Positions 12,849 through 28,256 of a DNA stretch of 50,000 nucleotides are shown piece after piece. The translations under genes and the position numbers were made by a program. Every line of letters starts with the position of its first letter. Position 1 is the stretch's first letter. The DNA comes from Monoplex corrugatus (taxonomy: Eukaryota > Mollusca > Gastropoda > Littorinimorpha > Ranellidae), in the NCBI GenBank assembly GCA_030674185.1, contig CM060305.1:172519258-172569257 (forward strand), read 5' to 3'. The notes beneath the pieces are model-generated. The model saw only the letters and a list, made by a program, of their open reading frames with translations, was not told where the DNA came from and made no database searches.

Positions 12849-15800
12849 ATCATTATTGCTTCAGCATCATTGTCAATCTCACACCATGATCATTAATTGC
12901 CTTCAGCATCATTGTCAATCTCACACCATGATCATTAATTATCTTCAGCATCATTGTCAATCTCACACCATGATCATTAATTGCTTCAGCATCATTGTCA
13001 ATCTCACACCATGATCATTAATTATCTTCAGCATCATTGTCAATCTCACACCATGATCATTAATTGCCTTCAGCATCATTGTCAATCTACACCATGATCA
13101 TTAATTGCCTTCAGCATCATTGTCAATCTCACACCATGATCATTAATTGCCTTCAGCATCATAGTCAATCTCACACCTGATCATTAATTGCCTTCAGCAT
13201 CATTGTCATCTCACACATGATCATTAATTGCTTCAGCATCATTGTCAATCTCACACCATGATCATTAATTATCTTCAGCATCATTGTCATCTCACACCAT
13301 GATCATTAATTTCCTTCAGCATCATTGTCAATCTCACACCTGATCATTAATTATCTTCAGCATCATTGTCAATCTCACACCATGATCATTAATTATCTTC
13401 AGCATCATTGTCAATCTCACACCATGATCATTAATTATCTTCAGCATCATTGTCAATCTCACACCATGATCATTAATTGCCTTCAGCATCATTGTCAATC
13501 TCACACCATGATCATTAATTGCCTTCAGCATCATTGTCAATCTCACACCATGATCATTAATTATCTTCAGCATCATTGTCAAGTCTCACACATGATCATT
13601 AATTGCCTTCAGCATCATTGTCAATCTCACACCATGATCATTAATTCTTCAGCATCATTGTCATCTCACACCTGATCATTAATATCTTCAGCATCATTGT
13701 CAATCTCACACCATGATCATTAATTACTTCAGCATCATTGTCAATCTCACACCATGATCATTTATTCCTTCAGCATCATTGTCAATCTCACACATGATCA
13801 TTAATTGCCTTCAGCATCATTGTCAATCTCACACCATGATCATTAATTACTTCAGCATCATTGTCAATCTCACACACTGATCATTAATTATCTTCAGCAT
13901 CATTGTCAATCTCACACCATGATCATTAATTGTCTTCAGCATCATTGTCAATCTCACACCATGATCATTAATTGCTTCAGCATCATTGTCAATCTCACAC
14001 ATGATCATTAATTGACTTCAGCATCATTGTCAATCTCACACCATGATCATTAATTGCCTTCAGCATCATTGTCAGTCTCACACATTGATCATTAATTTCC
14101 TTCAGCATCATTGTCAATCTCACACCTGATCATTAATTGCCTTCAGCATCATTGTCAATCTCACACCCTGATCATTAATTCTTCACTCATTGTCAATCTC
14201 ACACCATGATCATTAATTCTTCAGCATCATTGTCAATCTCAATCCCATGATCATTAATTGCCTTCAGCATCATTGTCAATCTCACACCCTGATCATTAAT
14301 TGCCTTCAGCATCATTGTCAATCTCACACCCTGATCATTAATTGCCTTCAGCATCATTGTCAATCTCACACCCTGATCATTACTTGCCTTCAGCATCATT
14401 GTTAATCTCACACCATGATCATTAATTATCTTCAGCATCATTGTCAATCTCAATCCCTGATCATTAATTGCCTTCAGCATCATTGTCAATCTCACACCAT
14501 GATCATTAATTATCTTCAGCATTATTGTCAATCTCACACCATGATCATTAATTATCTTCAGCATCATTGTCAATCTCACACCCTGATCATTAATTGCCTT
14601 CAGCATCATTGTCAGTCTGACACCATGATCATTAATTGCCTTCAGCTTCATTGTCAATCTCACATCATGATCATTAATTGCTTCAGCATCATTGTCAATC
14701 TCACACCATGATAATTAATTATCTTCAGCATCATTGTCAATCTCACACCATGATCATTAATTATCTTGCATTCTTGTCAATCTCACACCATGATCATTAA
14801 TTATCTTCAGCATCATTGTCAATCTCACACCATGATCATTAATTGCCTTCAGCATCATTGTCAATCTCACACCATGATCATTAATTATCTTCAGCATCAT
14901 GTCAATCTCACATCATGATCATTAATTGCCTTCAGCATCATTGTCAATCTCACACCTGCATTAATTGCCTTCAGCATCATGTCAATCTCACACCTGATCA
15001 TTAATTGCCTTCACCATCTTGTCAATCTCACACCCTGATCATTAATTGCTCAGCATCATTCAATCTCACACCCTGTCATATGCCTTCAGCATCATTGTTA
15101 ATTCACACCATGATCATTAATTATCTCAGCTTTCATTGTCAATCTCAATCCTGATCATTAATTGCCTTCAGCATCATTGTCAATCTCACATCATGATCAT
15201 TAATTGCCTTCAGCATCATTGTCAATCTCACATCATGATCAGTAATTGCCTTCAGCATCATTGTCAATCTCACACCATGATCATTAATTGCCTTCAGCAT
15301 CATTGTCAATCTCACACCATGATCATTAATTATCTTCAGCATCATTGTCAATCTCACACCCTGATCATTAATGCCTTCAGCATCATTGTCAATCTCACAC
15401 CATGATCATTAATTACTTCAGCATCATTGTCAATCTCACACCATGATCATTAATTGCCTTCAGCATCATTGTCAATCTCACATCCATGATCATTAATTAT
15501 CTTCAGTATCATTGTCAATCTCACACCATGATCATTAATTATCTTCAGCAACATTGTCAATCTCACTTCATGATCATTAATTGCCTTCAGCATCATTGTC
15601 AATCTCACATCATGATCATTAATTGCCTTCAGCATCATAGTCATCTCACATCATGATCATTAATTGCCCTCAGCATCATTGTCAATCTCAAATCATGATC
15701 ATTAATTCCTTCAGCATTAAGTCAATCTCATATCATGATCATTAATTGCCTTCAGCATCATTGTCAATCTCACATCATTATCATTAATTGCCTTCAGCAT

Positions 15801-18800
15801 CATTGTCAGTCTCACACCATGATCATTAATTGCCTTCAGCATCATTGTCAATCTCACACCATGATCATTAATTATCTTCAGCATCATTGTCAATCAAACA
15901 CCATGATCATTAATTATCTTCAGCACCATTGTCAATCTCACATCATCATCATTAATTGCCTTCAGCATCATTGTCAATCTCACACCATGATCATTAATTG
16001 CCTTCAGCATCTTTAGTCAATCTCACACCATGATCATTAATTGCCATCAGCATCATTGTCAATCTCACACCATGATCATTAATTGCCTCAGCATCATTGT
16101 CAATCTCACACCATGATCATTAATTGCCTTCAGCATCATTGTCAATCTCACACCATTGATCATTAATTACCTTCATGCATCATTTGTCAATCTCACACCA
16201 CGGTCATTAATTGCCTTCAGCATCATTGTCAATCTCACACCATGATCATTAATTGCCTTCAGCATCATTGTCAATCTCACACCATGATCATTAATTACCC
16301 TTCAGCATCATTGTCAATCTCACACCATGATCATTAATTCTTCAGCATCATTGTCAGTCTCACACCATGATCATTAATTATCTTCAGCATCATTGTCATC
16401 TCACACCATGATCATTAATTGCCTTCAGCATCATAGTCAATCTCACACCATGATCATTAATTGCCTTCAGCATCACTGTCAATCTCACACCATGATCATT
16501 AATTGCCTTCAGCATCATTGTCCAATCTCACACCATGATCATTAATTGCCTTCAGCATCATTGTCAATCTCACACCCTGATCATTGATTGCCTTCAGCAT
16601 CATTGTCAATCTCACACCATGATCATTAATTATCTTCAGCATCATTGTCAATCTCACACCATGATCATTAATTATCTTCAGCATCATTGTCAATCTCACA
16701 CCATGATCATTAATTATCTTCAGCATCATTGTCAATCTCACACCACTGTCATTAATTTCTTCAGCATCATTGTCAATCTCACACCATGATCATTAATTGC
16801 TTCAGCATCATTGTCATCTCACATCATGATCATAATTGTCTCAGCATCATTGTCAATCTCACACCATGATCATTAATTCTTCAGCATCATTGTCAATCTC
16901 ACACCACGATCATTAATTGCCTCAGCATCATTGTCAATCTCAACCATCGATACATTAATTGCCTTCAGCATCATTGTCAATCTCACACCATGATCATTAA
17001 TTGCCTTCAGCATCATTGTCAATCTCACACCATGATCATTAATTGCCTTCAGCATCATTGTCAATCTCACACCATGATCATTAATTATCTTCAGCATCAT
17101 TGTCAATCTCACACCACGATAATTAATTGCCTTCAGCATCATTGTCAATCTCACACCATGATCATTAATTGCCTTCAGCATCATTGTCAATCTCACACCA
17201 TGATCATTAATTATCTTCAGCATCATTGTCAATCTCACACCCTGATCATTAATTGCCTTCAGCATCATTGTCAATCTCACACCATGATCATTAATTATCT
17301 TCAGCATCATTGTCAATCTCACACCCTGATCATTAATTGCCTTCAGCATCATTGTCAGTCTCACACCATGATCATTAATTGCCTTCAGCTTCATTGTCAA
17401 TCTCACATCATGATCATTAATTGCCTTCAGCATCATTGTCAATCTCACACCATGATAATTAATTATCTTCAGCATCATTGTCAATCTCACACCATGATCA
17501 TTCATTATCTTCAGCATTCTTGTCAATCTCACACCATGATCATTAATTATCTTCAGCATCATTGTCAATCTCACACCATGATCATTAATTGCCTTCAGCA
17601 TCATTGTCAATCTCACACCATGATCATTAATTATCTTCAGCATCATAGTCAATCTCACATCATGATCATTAATTGCCTTCAGCATCATTGTCAATCTCAC
17701 ACACCTGATCATTAATTGCTTTCAGCATCATTGTCAATCTCACACCCTGATCATTAATTGCCTTCAGCATCATTGTCAATCTCACACCCTGATCATTAAT
17801 TGCCTTCAGCATCATTGTCAATCTCACACCCTGATCATTACTTGCCTTCAGCATCATTGTTAATCTCACACCATGATCATTAATTATCTTCAGCATCATT
17901 GTCAATCTCAATCCCTGATCATTAATTGCCTTCAGCATCATTGTCAATCTCACATCATGATCATTAATTGCCTTCAGCATCATTGTCAATCTCACACCAT
18001 GATCATTAATTGCCTTCAGCATCATAGTCAATCTCACACCCATGATCATTAATTGCCTCCAGCATCATTGGCAATCTCACACCATGATCATTAATTGCCT
18101 TCAGCATCATTGTCAATCTCACACCATGATCATTAATTGCCTTCAGCATCATTGTCAATCTCACACCATGATCATTAATTGTCTTCAGCATCATTGTCAA
18201 TCTCACACCCTGATCATTACTTGCCTTCAGCATCATTGTTAATCTCACACCATGATCATTAATTATCTTCAGCATCATTGTCAATCTCAATCCCTGACCA
18301 TTAATTATCTTCAGCATCATTGTCAATCTCACATCATGATCATTAATTGCCTTCAGCATCATTGTCAATCTCACACCATGATCATTAATTGCCTTCAGCA
18401 TCATAGTCAATCTCACATCATGATCATTAATTGCCTTCAGCATCATTGTCAATCTCACACCATGATCATTAATTGCCTTCAGCATCATTGTCAATCTCAC
18501 ACCATGATCATTAATTACCTTCAGCATCATTGTCAATCTCACACCACGGTCATTAATTGCCTTCAGCATCATTGTCATTCTCACACCATGATCATTAATT
18601 GCCTTCAGCATCATTGTCAATCTCACACCATGATCATTAATTATCTTCAGCATCATTGTCAATCTCACACCATGATCATTAATTTATCTTCAGCATCATT
18701 GTCAGTCTCACACCATGATCATTAATTATCTTCAGCATCATTGTCATCTCACACCATGATCATTAATTGCCTTCAGCATCATAGTCAATCTCACACCATG

Positions 18801-21019
18801 ATCATTAATTGCCTTCAGCATCATTGTCAATCTCACACCATGATCATTAATTGCCTTCAGCATCATTGTCAATCTCACACCATGATCATTAATTGCCTTC
18901 AGCATCATTGTCAATCTCACACCTGATCATTGATTGCCTTCAGCATCATTGTCAATCTCACACCTGATCATTAATTGCCTTCAGCATCATTGTCAATCTC
19001 ACACCCTGTCATCAATTGCCTTCAGCATCATTGTCAATCTCACACATGATCATTAATTGCCTTCAGCATCATTGTCAATCTCACACCATGATCATCAATT
19101 GCCTTCAGCATCATTGTCAATCTCACATCATGATCATTAATTGCCTTCAGCATCATTGTCAATCTCACACCCTGATCATTAATTGCCTTCAGCATCATTG
19201 TCAATATCACACCCTGATCATTAATTGCCTTCAGCATCATTGTCAATCTCACACCATGATCATTAATTGCCTTCAGCATCATTGTTAATCTCACACCATG
19301 ATCATTAATTATCTTCAGCATCATTGTCAATCTCAATCCCTGATCATTAATTGCCTTCAGCATCATTGTCAATCTCACACCATGATCATTAATTATCTTC
19401 AGCATTATTGTCAATCTCACACCATGATCATTAATTATCTCAGCATCATTGTCAATCTCACACCATGATCATTAATTATCTTCAGCATCATTGTCAATCT
19501 CACACCATGATCATTAATTATCTTCAGCATTATTGTCAATCTCACACCATGATCATTAATTATCTGCAGCATCATTGTCAATCTCACACCATGATCATTA
19601 ATTATCTTCAGCATCATTGTCAATCTCACACCCTGATCATTAATTATCTTCAGCATCATTGTCAATCTCACACCACGATAATTAATTGCCTTCAGCATCA
19701 TTGTCAATCTCACACCATGATCATTAATTGCCTTCAGCATCATTGTCAATCTCACACCATGATCATTAATTGCCTTCAGCATCATTGTCAATCTCACACC
19801 ATGATCATTAATTATCTTCAGCATCATTGTCAATCTCACACCACGATAATTAATTGCCTTCAGCATCATTGTCAATCTCACACCATGATCATTAATTGCC
19901 TTCAGCATCATTGTCAATCTCACACCATGATCATTAATTATCTTCAGCATCATTGTCAATCTCACACCCTGATCATTAATTGCCTTCAGCATCATTGTCA
20001 ATCTCACACCATGATCATTAATTCTTCAGCATCATTGTCAATCTCACACCTGATCATTAATTGCCTTCAGCATCATTGTCAGTCTCACACCATGATCATT
20101 AATTGCCTTCAGCTTCATTGTCAATCTCACATCATGATCATTAATTGCCTTCAGCATCATTGTCAATCTCACACCATGATCATTAATTATCTTCAGCATC
20201 ATTGTCAATCTCACACCATGATCATTAATTATCTTCAGCATTCTTGTCAATCTCACACCATGATCATTAATTATCTTCAGCATCATTGTCAATCTCACAC
20301 CATGATCATTAATTGCCTTCAGCATCATTGTCAATCTCACACCATGATCATTAATTATCTTCAGCATCATAGTCAATCTCACATCATGATCATTAATTGC
20401 CTTCAGCATCATTGTCAATCTCACACCCTGATCATTTATTGCCTTCAGCATCATTGTCAATCTCACATCATGATCATTAATTGCCTTCAGCATCATTGTC
20501 AATCTCACATCATGATCATTAATTGCCTTCAGCATCATTGTCAATCTCACACCCTGATCATTAATTGCCTTCAGCATCATTGTCAATCTCACACCCTGAT
20601 CATTAATTGCCTTCAGCATCATTGTCAATCTCACACCTGATCATTACTTGCCTTCAGCATCATTGTCAATCTCACACCATGATCATTAATTATCTTCACA
20701 TCATTGTCAATCTCAATCCATGATCATTAATTGCCTTCAGCATCATTGTCAATCTCACACCATGATCATTAATTGCCTTCAGCATCATTGTCAATCTCAC
20801 ACCATGATCATTAATTGCCTTCAGCATCATTGTCAATCTCACACCATGATCATTAATTGCCTTCAGCATCATTGTCAATCTCACACCATGATCATTAATT
20901 ATCTTCAGCATCATTGTCAATCTCACACCATGATCATTAATTGCCTTCAGCATCATTGTCAATCTCACACCATGATCATTAATTATCTTCAGCATCATTG
21001 TCAATCTCACACCATGATC

Positions 21020-23470
21020 ATTAATTATCAGCATCATGTCAATCTCACACCATGATCTTAATTGCTTCACATCATTGTCAATCTCACACCATGATCATTA
21101 ATTATCTTCAGCATCTGTCATCCACATTCTTAATTTCATCATTGTCAATCACACCATGATATTAATTGCTTCGCATCATTGTCAATCTCACACCATGATC
21201 ATATTCTTCAGCATCATGTCAATTCACATCATGACATTAATTGCCTTCAGCATCATTGTCAATCTCACACCTGATCATTTATTGCCTTCAATCATTGTCA
21301 ATCTCACATCGTCATTAATTGCCTTCGCATCATTGTCAATCTCACATCATGATCATTAATTGCCTCAGCATCATTGTCAATCTCACACCTGATCATAATT
21401 GCTTCAGCATCATTGTCAATCTCACACCTGATCATTAATTGCCTTCAGCATCATTGTCAATTCAACACCTGATCATTATTGCCTTCAGCATCATTGTCAA
21501 TCTCACACCATGATCATAATTTCTTCAGCATCATTGTCAATCTCAACCTGATCATTAATTGCCTTCAGCATCATTGTCAATCTCACATCATGATCATAAT
21601 TCTTCAGCATCATTGTCAATCTCACACCATGATCATTAATTGCCTTCAGCATCATGTCAATTACACCATGATCATAATTGCCTCAGCTCATTGCAATCTC
21701 ACACCATGATCATTAATTGCTTCAGCATCATTGTCAATCTCACACCATGATCATTAATTGCCTTCAGCATCATGTCAATCTCACACCATGATCATTAATT
21801 TCTTCAGCATCATTGTCAATCTCACACCATGATCATTATTGCCTTCAGCATCATTGTTAATCTCACACCATGATCATTAATTCTTCAGCATCATTGTCAA
21901 TCTCAACCTGATCATTAATTATCTTCAGCATCATTGTCAATCTCCACTCAGATCATTAATTCCTTCAGCATCATGTCATCTCACACCATGATCATTAATT
22001 GCTTCAGCATCATGTCAATCTCACACCATGATCATAATGCCTCCAGCATCATTGCATCTCACACCATGATCATTAATTGCTTCAGCATCATTGTCATCTC
22101 ACACCTGATCATTAATTCTTCACATCATTGTCAATCTCACACCATATCATTAATTGCCTCAGCACATTGTCAATCTCCACATGATCATAATTATCTTCAG
22201 CATCATTGTCAATCTCACACCATGATCATTAATTATCTTCAGCATCATTGTCAATCTCACACCATGATCATTAATTATCTTCAGCATCATTGTCAATCTC
22301 ACACCATGGTCATTAATTTCTTCAGCATCATTGTCATCTCACACCAGATCATTAATTGCTTCAGCATCATTGTCAATCTCACCATGATCATTAATTGCTT
22401 TACACATTGTCAATTCACACATGATCATAATTATCTTCAGCATCATTGTCATCTCACATCATATCATTAATACTTCACATCATTCATCTCACATCATGAT
22501 CATTAATTATCTTCAATTTGCATCTCACACCGATCATTAATTACTTCAGCATCATGTCATTCACACCTATCATTAATTTCTTCACTATCATTATCTCACA
22601 CATGATCATTAATATCTTCAGCATCATTTCAATCTCACACCATGATCATTAATTATCTCAGCATCTATTGTCATCTCACACCTGATCATTAATTCTCAGC
22701 ATCATTGTCAATCACACCATGATCATTAATTCTTCAGCATCATTGTCAATCTCACACATGATCATATTTCTCAGCATCATTGTCATCTCACACATGATCA
22801 TAATTATCTCAGCATCATTGTCAATCTCACACCCTGATCATTAATTATCTTCAGCATCATTGTCCAATCTCACACCAGATAATTAATTGCCTTCAGCATC
22901 ATTGTCAATCTCACACCATGATCATTAATTGCTTCAGCATCATTGTCAATCTCACACCATGATCATTAATTGCCTCACATCATTGTCAATCTCACACCAT
23001 GATCATTAATTCTTCAGCATCATTGTCAATCTCACACCACGATATTAATTCTCAGCATCATTGTCAATCTCACACCATGATCATTAATTGCTTCAGCATC
23101 ATTGTCAATCTCACACCATGATCATTAATTATCTTCAGCATCATTGTCAATCTCACACCTGATCATAATTGCCTTCAGCATCATTGTCAATCTCACACAT
23201 GATCATTAATTATCTTCAGCATCATTGTCAATCTCACACCCTGATCATAATTGCCTTCAGCATCATTGTCATCTCACACCATGATCATTAATTGCCTTCA
23301 GCATCATTGTCAATCTACACATGATCATTAATCTTCAGCATCATTGTCAATCTCACACCATGATCATTAATTATCTTCAGCATCATTGTCAATCTCACAC
23401 CATGATCATTAATTATCTTCAGCATTATTGTCAATCTCACACCATGATCATTAATTACCTTCAGCATCAT
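21020..23470. other. Deletion-rich, low-quality stretch of the 42 bp array
   Basis: Units here lose single bases at many different positions (for example GCATCATTG becoming GCATCATG or CACATCATTG), while units before and after are nearly clean. The loss is not confined to one lineage of units. This pattern fits an unpolished long-read consensus better than mutation, so unit counts here are unreliable. Confidence 0.65.
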
Positions 23471-26412
23471 TGTCAATTCTCTACACCATGATCATAATTT
23501 GCCTTCAGCATCATTGTCAATCTCACACCATGATCATTAATTGCCTTCAGCATCATTGTCAATCTCACACCATGATCATTAATTATCTTCAGCATCATTG
23601 TCAATCTCACACCATGATCATTAATTGCTTCAGCATCATTGTCAATCTCACACCATGATCATTAATTTCTTCAGCATCATTGTCAATCTCACACCATGAT
23701 CATTAATTTCTTCAGCATCATTGTCAATCTCACACCATGATCATTAATTATCTTCAGCATCATTGTCAATCTCACACCATGATCATTAATTTCTTCAGCA
23801 TCATTGTCAATCTCCACACCATGATCATTAATTGCCTTCAGCATCATTGTCAATCTCACACCATGATCATTAATTGCCTTCAGCATCATTGTCAATCTCA
23901 CACCATGATCATTAATTACTTCAGCATCATTGTCAATCTCACACCATGATCATTAATTGCCTTCAGCATCATTGTCAATCTCACACCATGATCATTAATT
24001 TCCTTCAGCATCATTGTCAATCTCACACCATGATCATTAATTATCTTCAGCATCATTGTCAATCTCACACCATGATCATTAATTATCTTCAGCATCATTT
24101 CAATCTCACACCATGATCATTAATTATCTTCAGCATCATTGTCAATCTCACACCATGATCATTAATTCCTTCAGCATCATTGTCAATCTCACACCATGAT
24201 CATTAATTGCTTCAGCATCATTGTCAATCTCACACCATGATCATTAATTGCTCTTCAGCATCATTGTCAATCTCACACCATGATCATTAATTATCTTCAG
24301 CATCATTGTCAATCTCACACCATGATCATTAATTGCTCTTCAGCATCATTGTCAATCTCACACCATGATCATTAATTATCTTCAGCATCATTGTCAATCT
24401 CACACCATGATCATTAATTATCTTCAGCATCATTGTCATCTCACATCATGATCATTAATTATCTTCAGCATCATTGTCAATCTCACACCATGATCATTAA
24501 TTATCTTCAGCATCATTGTCAGTCTCACATCCATATCATTAATTATCTTCAGCATCATTATCAGTCTCACATCATGATCATTAATTACTTCAGCATCATT
24601 GTCAATCTCACATCATGATCATTAATTCTCTTCAGCATCATTGTCAGTCTCCACATCATGATCATTAATTATCTTCAGCATCATTGTCAGTCTCACACAT
24701 GATCATTAATTATCTTCAGCATCATTGTCAATCTCACACCATGATCATTAATTTGCTTCAGCATCATGTCAATCTCACACCATGATCATTAATTATCTTC
24801 AGCATCATTGTCAGTCTCACACCATGATCATTAATTATCTTCAGCATCATTGTCAATCTCACACCATGATCATTAATTGCCTTCAGCATCATTGTCAATC
24901 TCACCCCATGATCATTAATTTCTTCAGCATCATTGTCAATCTCACACCATGATCATTAATTGCCTTCAGCATCATTGTCAATCTCACACCATGATCATTA
25001 ATTGCTTCAGCATCATTGTCAATCTCACACCATGATCATTAATTATGCTTCAGCATCATTGTCAATCTCACACCCATGATCATTAATATGCCTTCAGCAT
25101 CATTGTCAATCTCACACCATGATCATTAATTATCTTCAGCATCATTGTCAATCTCACACCATGATCATTAATTGCCTTCAGCATCATTGTCAATCTCACA
25201 CCATGATCATTAATTGCCTTCAGCATCATTGTCAATCTCACACATGATCATTAATTCTTCAGCATCATTGTCATCCACACCATGATCATTAATTATCTTC
25301 AGCATCATTGTCAATCTCACACCATGATCATTAATTGCCTTCAGCATCATTGTCAATCTCACACCATGATCATTAATTATCTTCAGCATCATTGTCAATC
25401 TCACACCATGATCATTAATTGCCTTCAGCATCATTGTCAATCTCACACCATGATCATTAATTATCTTCAGCATCATAGTCAATCTCACACCATGATCATT
25501 AATTGCCTTCAGCATCATTGTCAATCTCACACCATGATCATTAATTATCTCAGCATCATTCAATCTCAACCAATCATTAATTGCCTTCAGCATCATGTCA
25601 ATCTCACATCATGATCATTAATTTGCCTTCAGCATTCATGTCAATCTCACACCCTGATCATTAATTGCCTTCAGCATCATTGTCAATCTCACACATGATC
25701 ATTAATTGCCTTCAGCATCATTGTCAATCTCACACCTGATCATTAATTTGCCTTCAGCATCATTGTCAATCTCACACCATGATCATTAATTGCCTTCAGC
25801 ATCATTGTCAATCTGCCACCATGATCATTAATTATCTTCAGCATCATAGTCAATCTCACACCATGATCATTAATTATCTTCAGCATCATTGTCAATCTCA
25901 CACCTGATCATTAATTATCTTCAGCACCATTGTCAATCTCACACCATGATCATTAATTATCTTCAGCATCATTGTCAATCTCACATCATGATCATTAATT
26001 ATCTTCAGCATATAGTCAATCTCACACCATGATCATTAATTGCCTTCAGCATCATTGTCAATCTCACACCCTGATACATCTAAATGTATCTCTCAGCATT
26101 CCATTCTGTCAATCTCACATCCATGATCATTAATTGCTTCAGCATCATAGTCAATCTCACACCATGATCATTAATTGCCTTCATCACCATTGTCAATCTC
26201 ACACCATGATCATTAATTATCTTCAGCATCATTGTCAGTCTCACATCATTATCATTAATTATCTTCAGCATCATCATCAGTCTCACATCATGATCATTAA
26301 TTATCTTCAGCATCATTGTCAATCTCACATCATGATCATTAATTATCTTCAGCATCATGTCAATCTCACACCATGATCATTAATTATCTTCAGCACTCTT
26401 GTCACTCTTCAC

Positions 26413-26519
26413 ATCAGTTGATCATAATGTATTTTGATAAAAATTAAATATTCATTATTGTTTATGATCATTTCTGGTCCAGTATGAAAACATTATTAGA
26501 AAATGAATTCACACTATCT
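26413..26519. other. Short AT-rich unique segment
   Basis: About 100 bp of AT-rich, non-repetitive sequence between the 42 bp array and the CTA microsatellite. No gene is seen. Confidence 0.7.
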
Positions 26520-26762
26520 ATATATCTCTACTCACTCTACTCCTACTTACATTAATACTGTACTACTATAAACATATACTTCACTAACTATACTCACTAC
26601 TACTAATACTATATATGACTTCTACTACTACTACACTACTACTACTACTACTACTACTACTACACTACACTAACACTACTACTACCTACTACTACTACTA
26701 CTACACTACACTAACTATCTACTACTACTACTACTACATACTACTACTACACCACACTACTA

Positions 26763-26818
<56 letters not shown>

Positions 26819-26845
26819 CTATACCACTACTACTACTACCACTAA
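26520..26845. repeat. Imperfect CTA/TAC microsatellite
   Basis: About 325 bp of (CTA)n with frequent short interruptions on the left and a cleaner run at 26762-26815. It grades directly into the GAA tract. Confidence 0.95.
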
Positions 26846-26854
26846 TAAGAAAGA

Positions 26855-27174
26855 ATGCGAAGAAATACCGACAAAATCAATAAAGAAGAAGAATGCGAAG
26901 AAGAATGCGAAGAAGAAGAAGAAGAAGAAGAATGCGAAGAAGAGCGAAGAAGAAGAAGAAGAAGAAGAAGAAGAAGAAGAAGAAGAAGAAGAAAGAAGAA
27001 GAAGAAGAAGAAGAAGAAGAAGAAGAAGAAGAAGAAGAAGAAGAAGAAGAAGAAGAAGAAGAAGAAGAAGAAGAAGAAGAAGAAGAAGAAGAAGAAGAAG
27101 AAGAAGAAGAAGAAGAAGAAGAAGAAGAAGAAGAAGAAGAAGAAGAAGAAGAAGAAGAAGAAGAAGAAGAAGAA
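26855..27174. repeat. Long GAA/TTC microsatellite
   Basis: It begins with degenerate GAATGCGAAGAA motifs (26855-26950), followed by an almost perfect (GAA)n run of roughly 75 triplets to 27174. The purine-only strand over about 220 bp is the type known to form triplex DNA. Poly-Lys, poly-Glu and poly-Ser frames across it are artefacts. It might be the expanded tail of a SINE, but no SINE body is attached. Confidence 0.97.
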
Positions 27175-27575
27175 ATGATGGTGACAATAAACAGTGTATG
27201 TATATTGCTGCTCTCCAAACTCATTGCCACATGTGCACTTTATATGTATATACGTTTGTTAAGCACAGAAATGTACAATATACAAAAATCTTGATTTATC
27301 GCACACGCACACTCACATTAGAATAAATACTCTGAAACACATGCACAAATGAATACCTACTGACACGATCTAACAATCTATACACACATGTGTACATATC
27401 TACACACATGTACATACCTACGGTCGTGGATATATACAGACAAGAATGATCACACCATGCCACATGATCAACAGTTGGAACTGACAGTAAATACTGGTGA
27501 AGAAGTAATTATAATATCAACAGTGCAAGCCCTGGGTGAACAGGTAAGTCTCTAACTGTGACCTGAAGTACTAAA
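27175..27575. other. Unique spacer
   Basis: About 400 bp of ordinary sequence with loose TACACACATGTACATA-type repetition near 27375-27420. No gene, RNA or element is recognised. Confidence 0.6.
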
Positions 27576-27576
27576 G

Positions 27577-27874
27577 GATGAGCAAGTGGGCAGGTGGGCA
27601 GGTGGGCAGGTGGGCAGGTGGGCAGGTAGGTAGGGTAGGCAGGTAGGCAGGTAGGCAGGTGGGCAGGTGGGCAGGTAGGCAGGTGGACAGGTGGGCAGGT
27701 AGGCAGGTGGGCAGGTAGGCAGGTAGGCAGGTGGGCAGGTGGACAGGTGGACATGTGGGCAGGTGGGCAGGTGGGCAGGTGGACAGGTGGACAGTGGGCA
27801 GGTGGGCAGGTGGGCAGGTGGGCAGGTAGGCAGGTGGGCAGGTAGGCAGGTAGGCAGGTGGGCAGGTGGGCAGG
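27577..27874. repeat. G-rich octamer minisatellite (GGGCAGGT/AGGCAGGT)
   Basis: About 37 copies of an 8 bp unit, GGGCAGGT, alternating irregularly with AGGCAGGT and GGACAGGT. The motif GGTGGGCAGG is close to the classical hypervariable minisatellite core described in vertebrates, as I recall it (GGAGGTGGGCAGGARG). The minus strand gives Pro-Thr-Cys-Leu-Pro-Ala-His frames, which are repeat artefacts. Confidence 0.95.
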
Positions 27875-27993
27875 TCCTTACATCAAGTGGCAGTGAGTTC
27901 CCAACAGATGGCAAGATGAAATACTGACCCTCATAAAGGAGTACAAGTGTATTTGTAATAATAGCACAGCTGAAAATGTTGCTGGATCCAGAT

Positions 27994-28062
<69 letters not shown>
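27994..28062. repeat. ATC trinucleotide microsatellite
   Basis: A nearly perfect run of about 23 ATC triplets, flanked by ordinary AT-rich sequence. Confidence 0.97.
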
Positions 28063-28256
28063 GCTACAATTATTATTTAAATTGATATTGTTGTTATTAT
28101 CATTATTGTCGTTGTTGTTCTTGTAGTTACTTTTATTACAAAAAAACATGATAAAATCAAAGGTACTGTCAGCACAAACTTTCTGTTGTTGTTAGAAGCC
28201 AGCTCACAACCAGTATTACACATGTTTTCAATTCTCCACCAAAATTATTGACTGCT

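Noticed and set aside
26855..27294. Lys/Glu-rich protein over the GAA tract
   Set aside because: It is a microsatellite translation, open in every frame of both strands.
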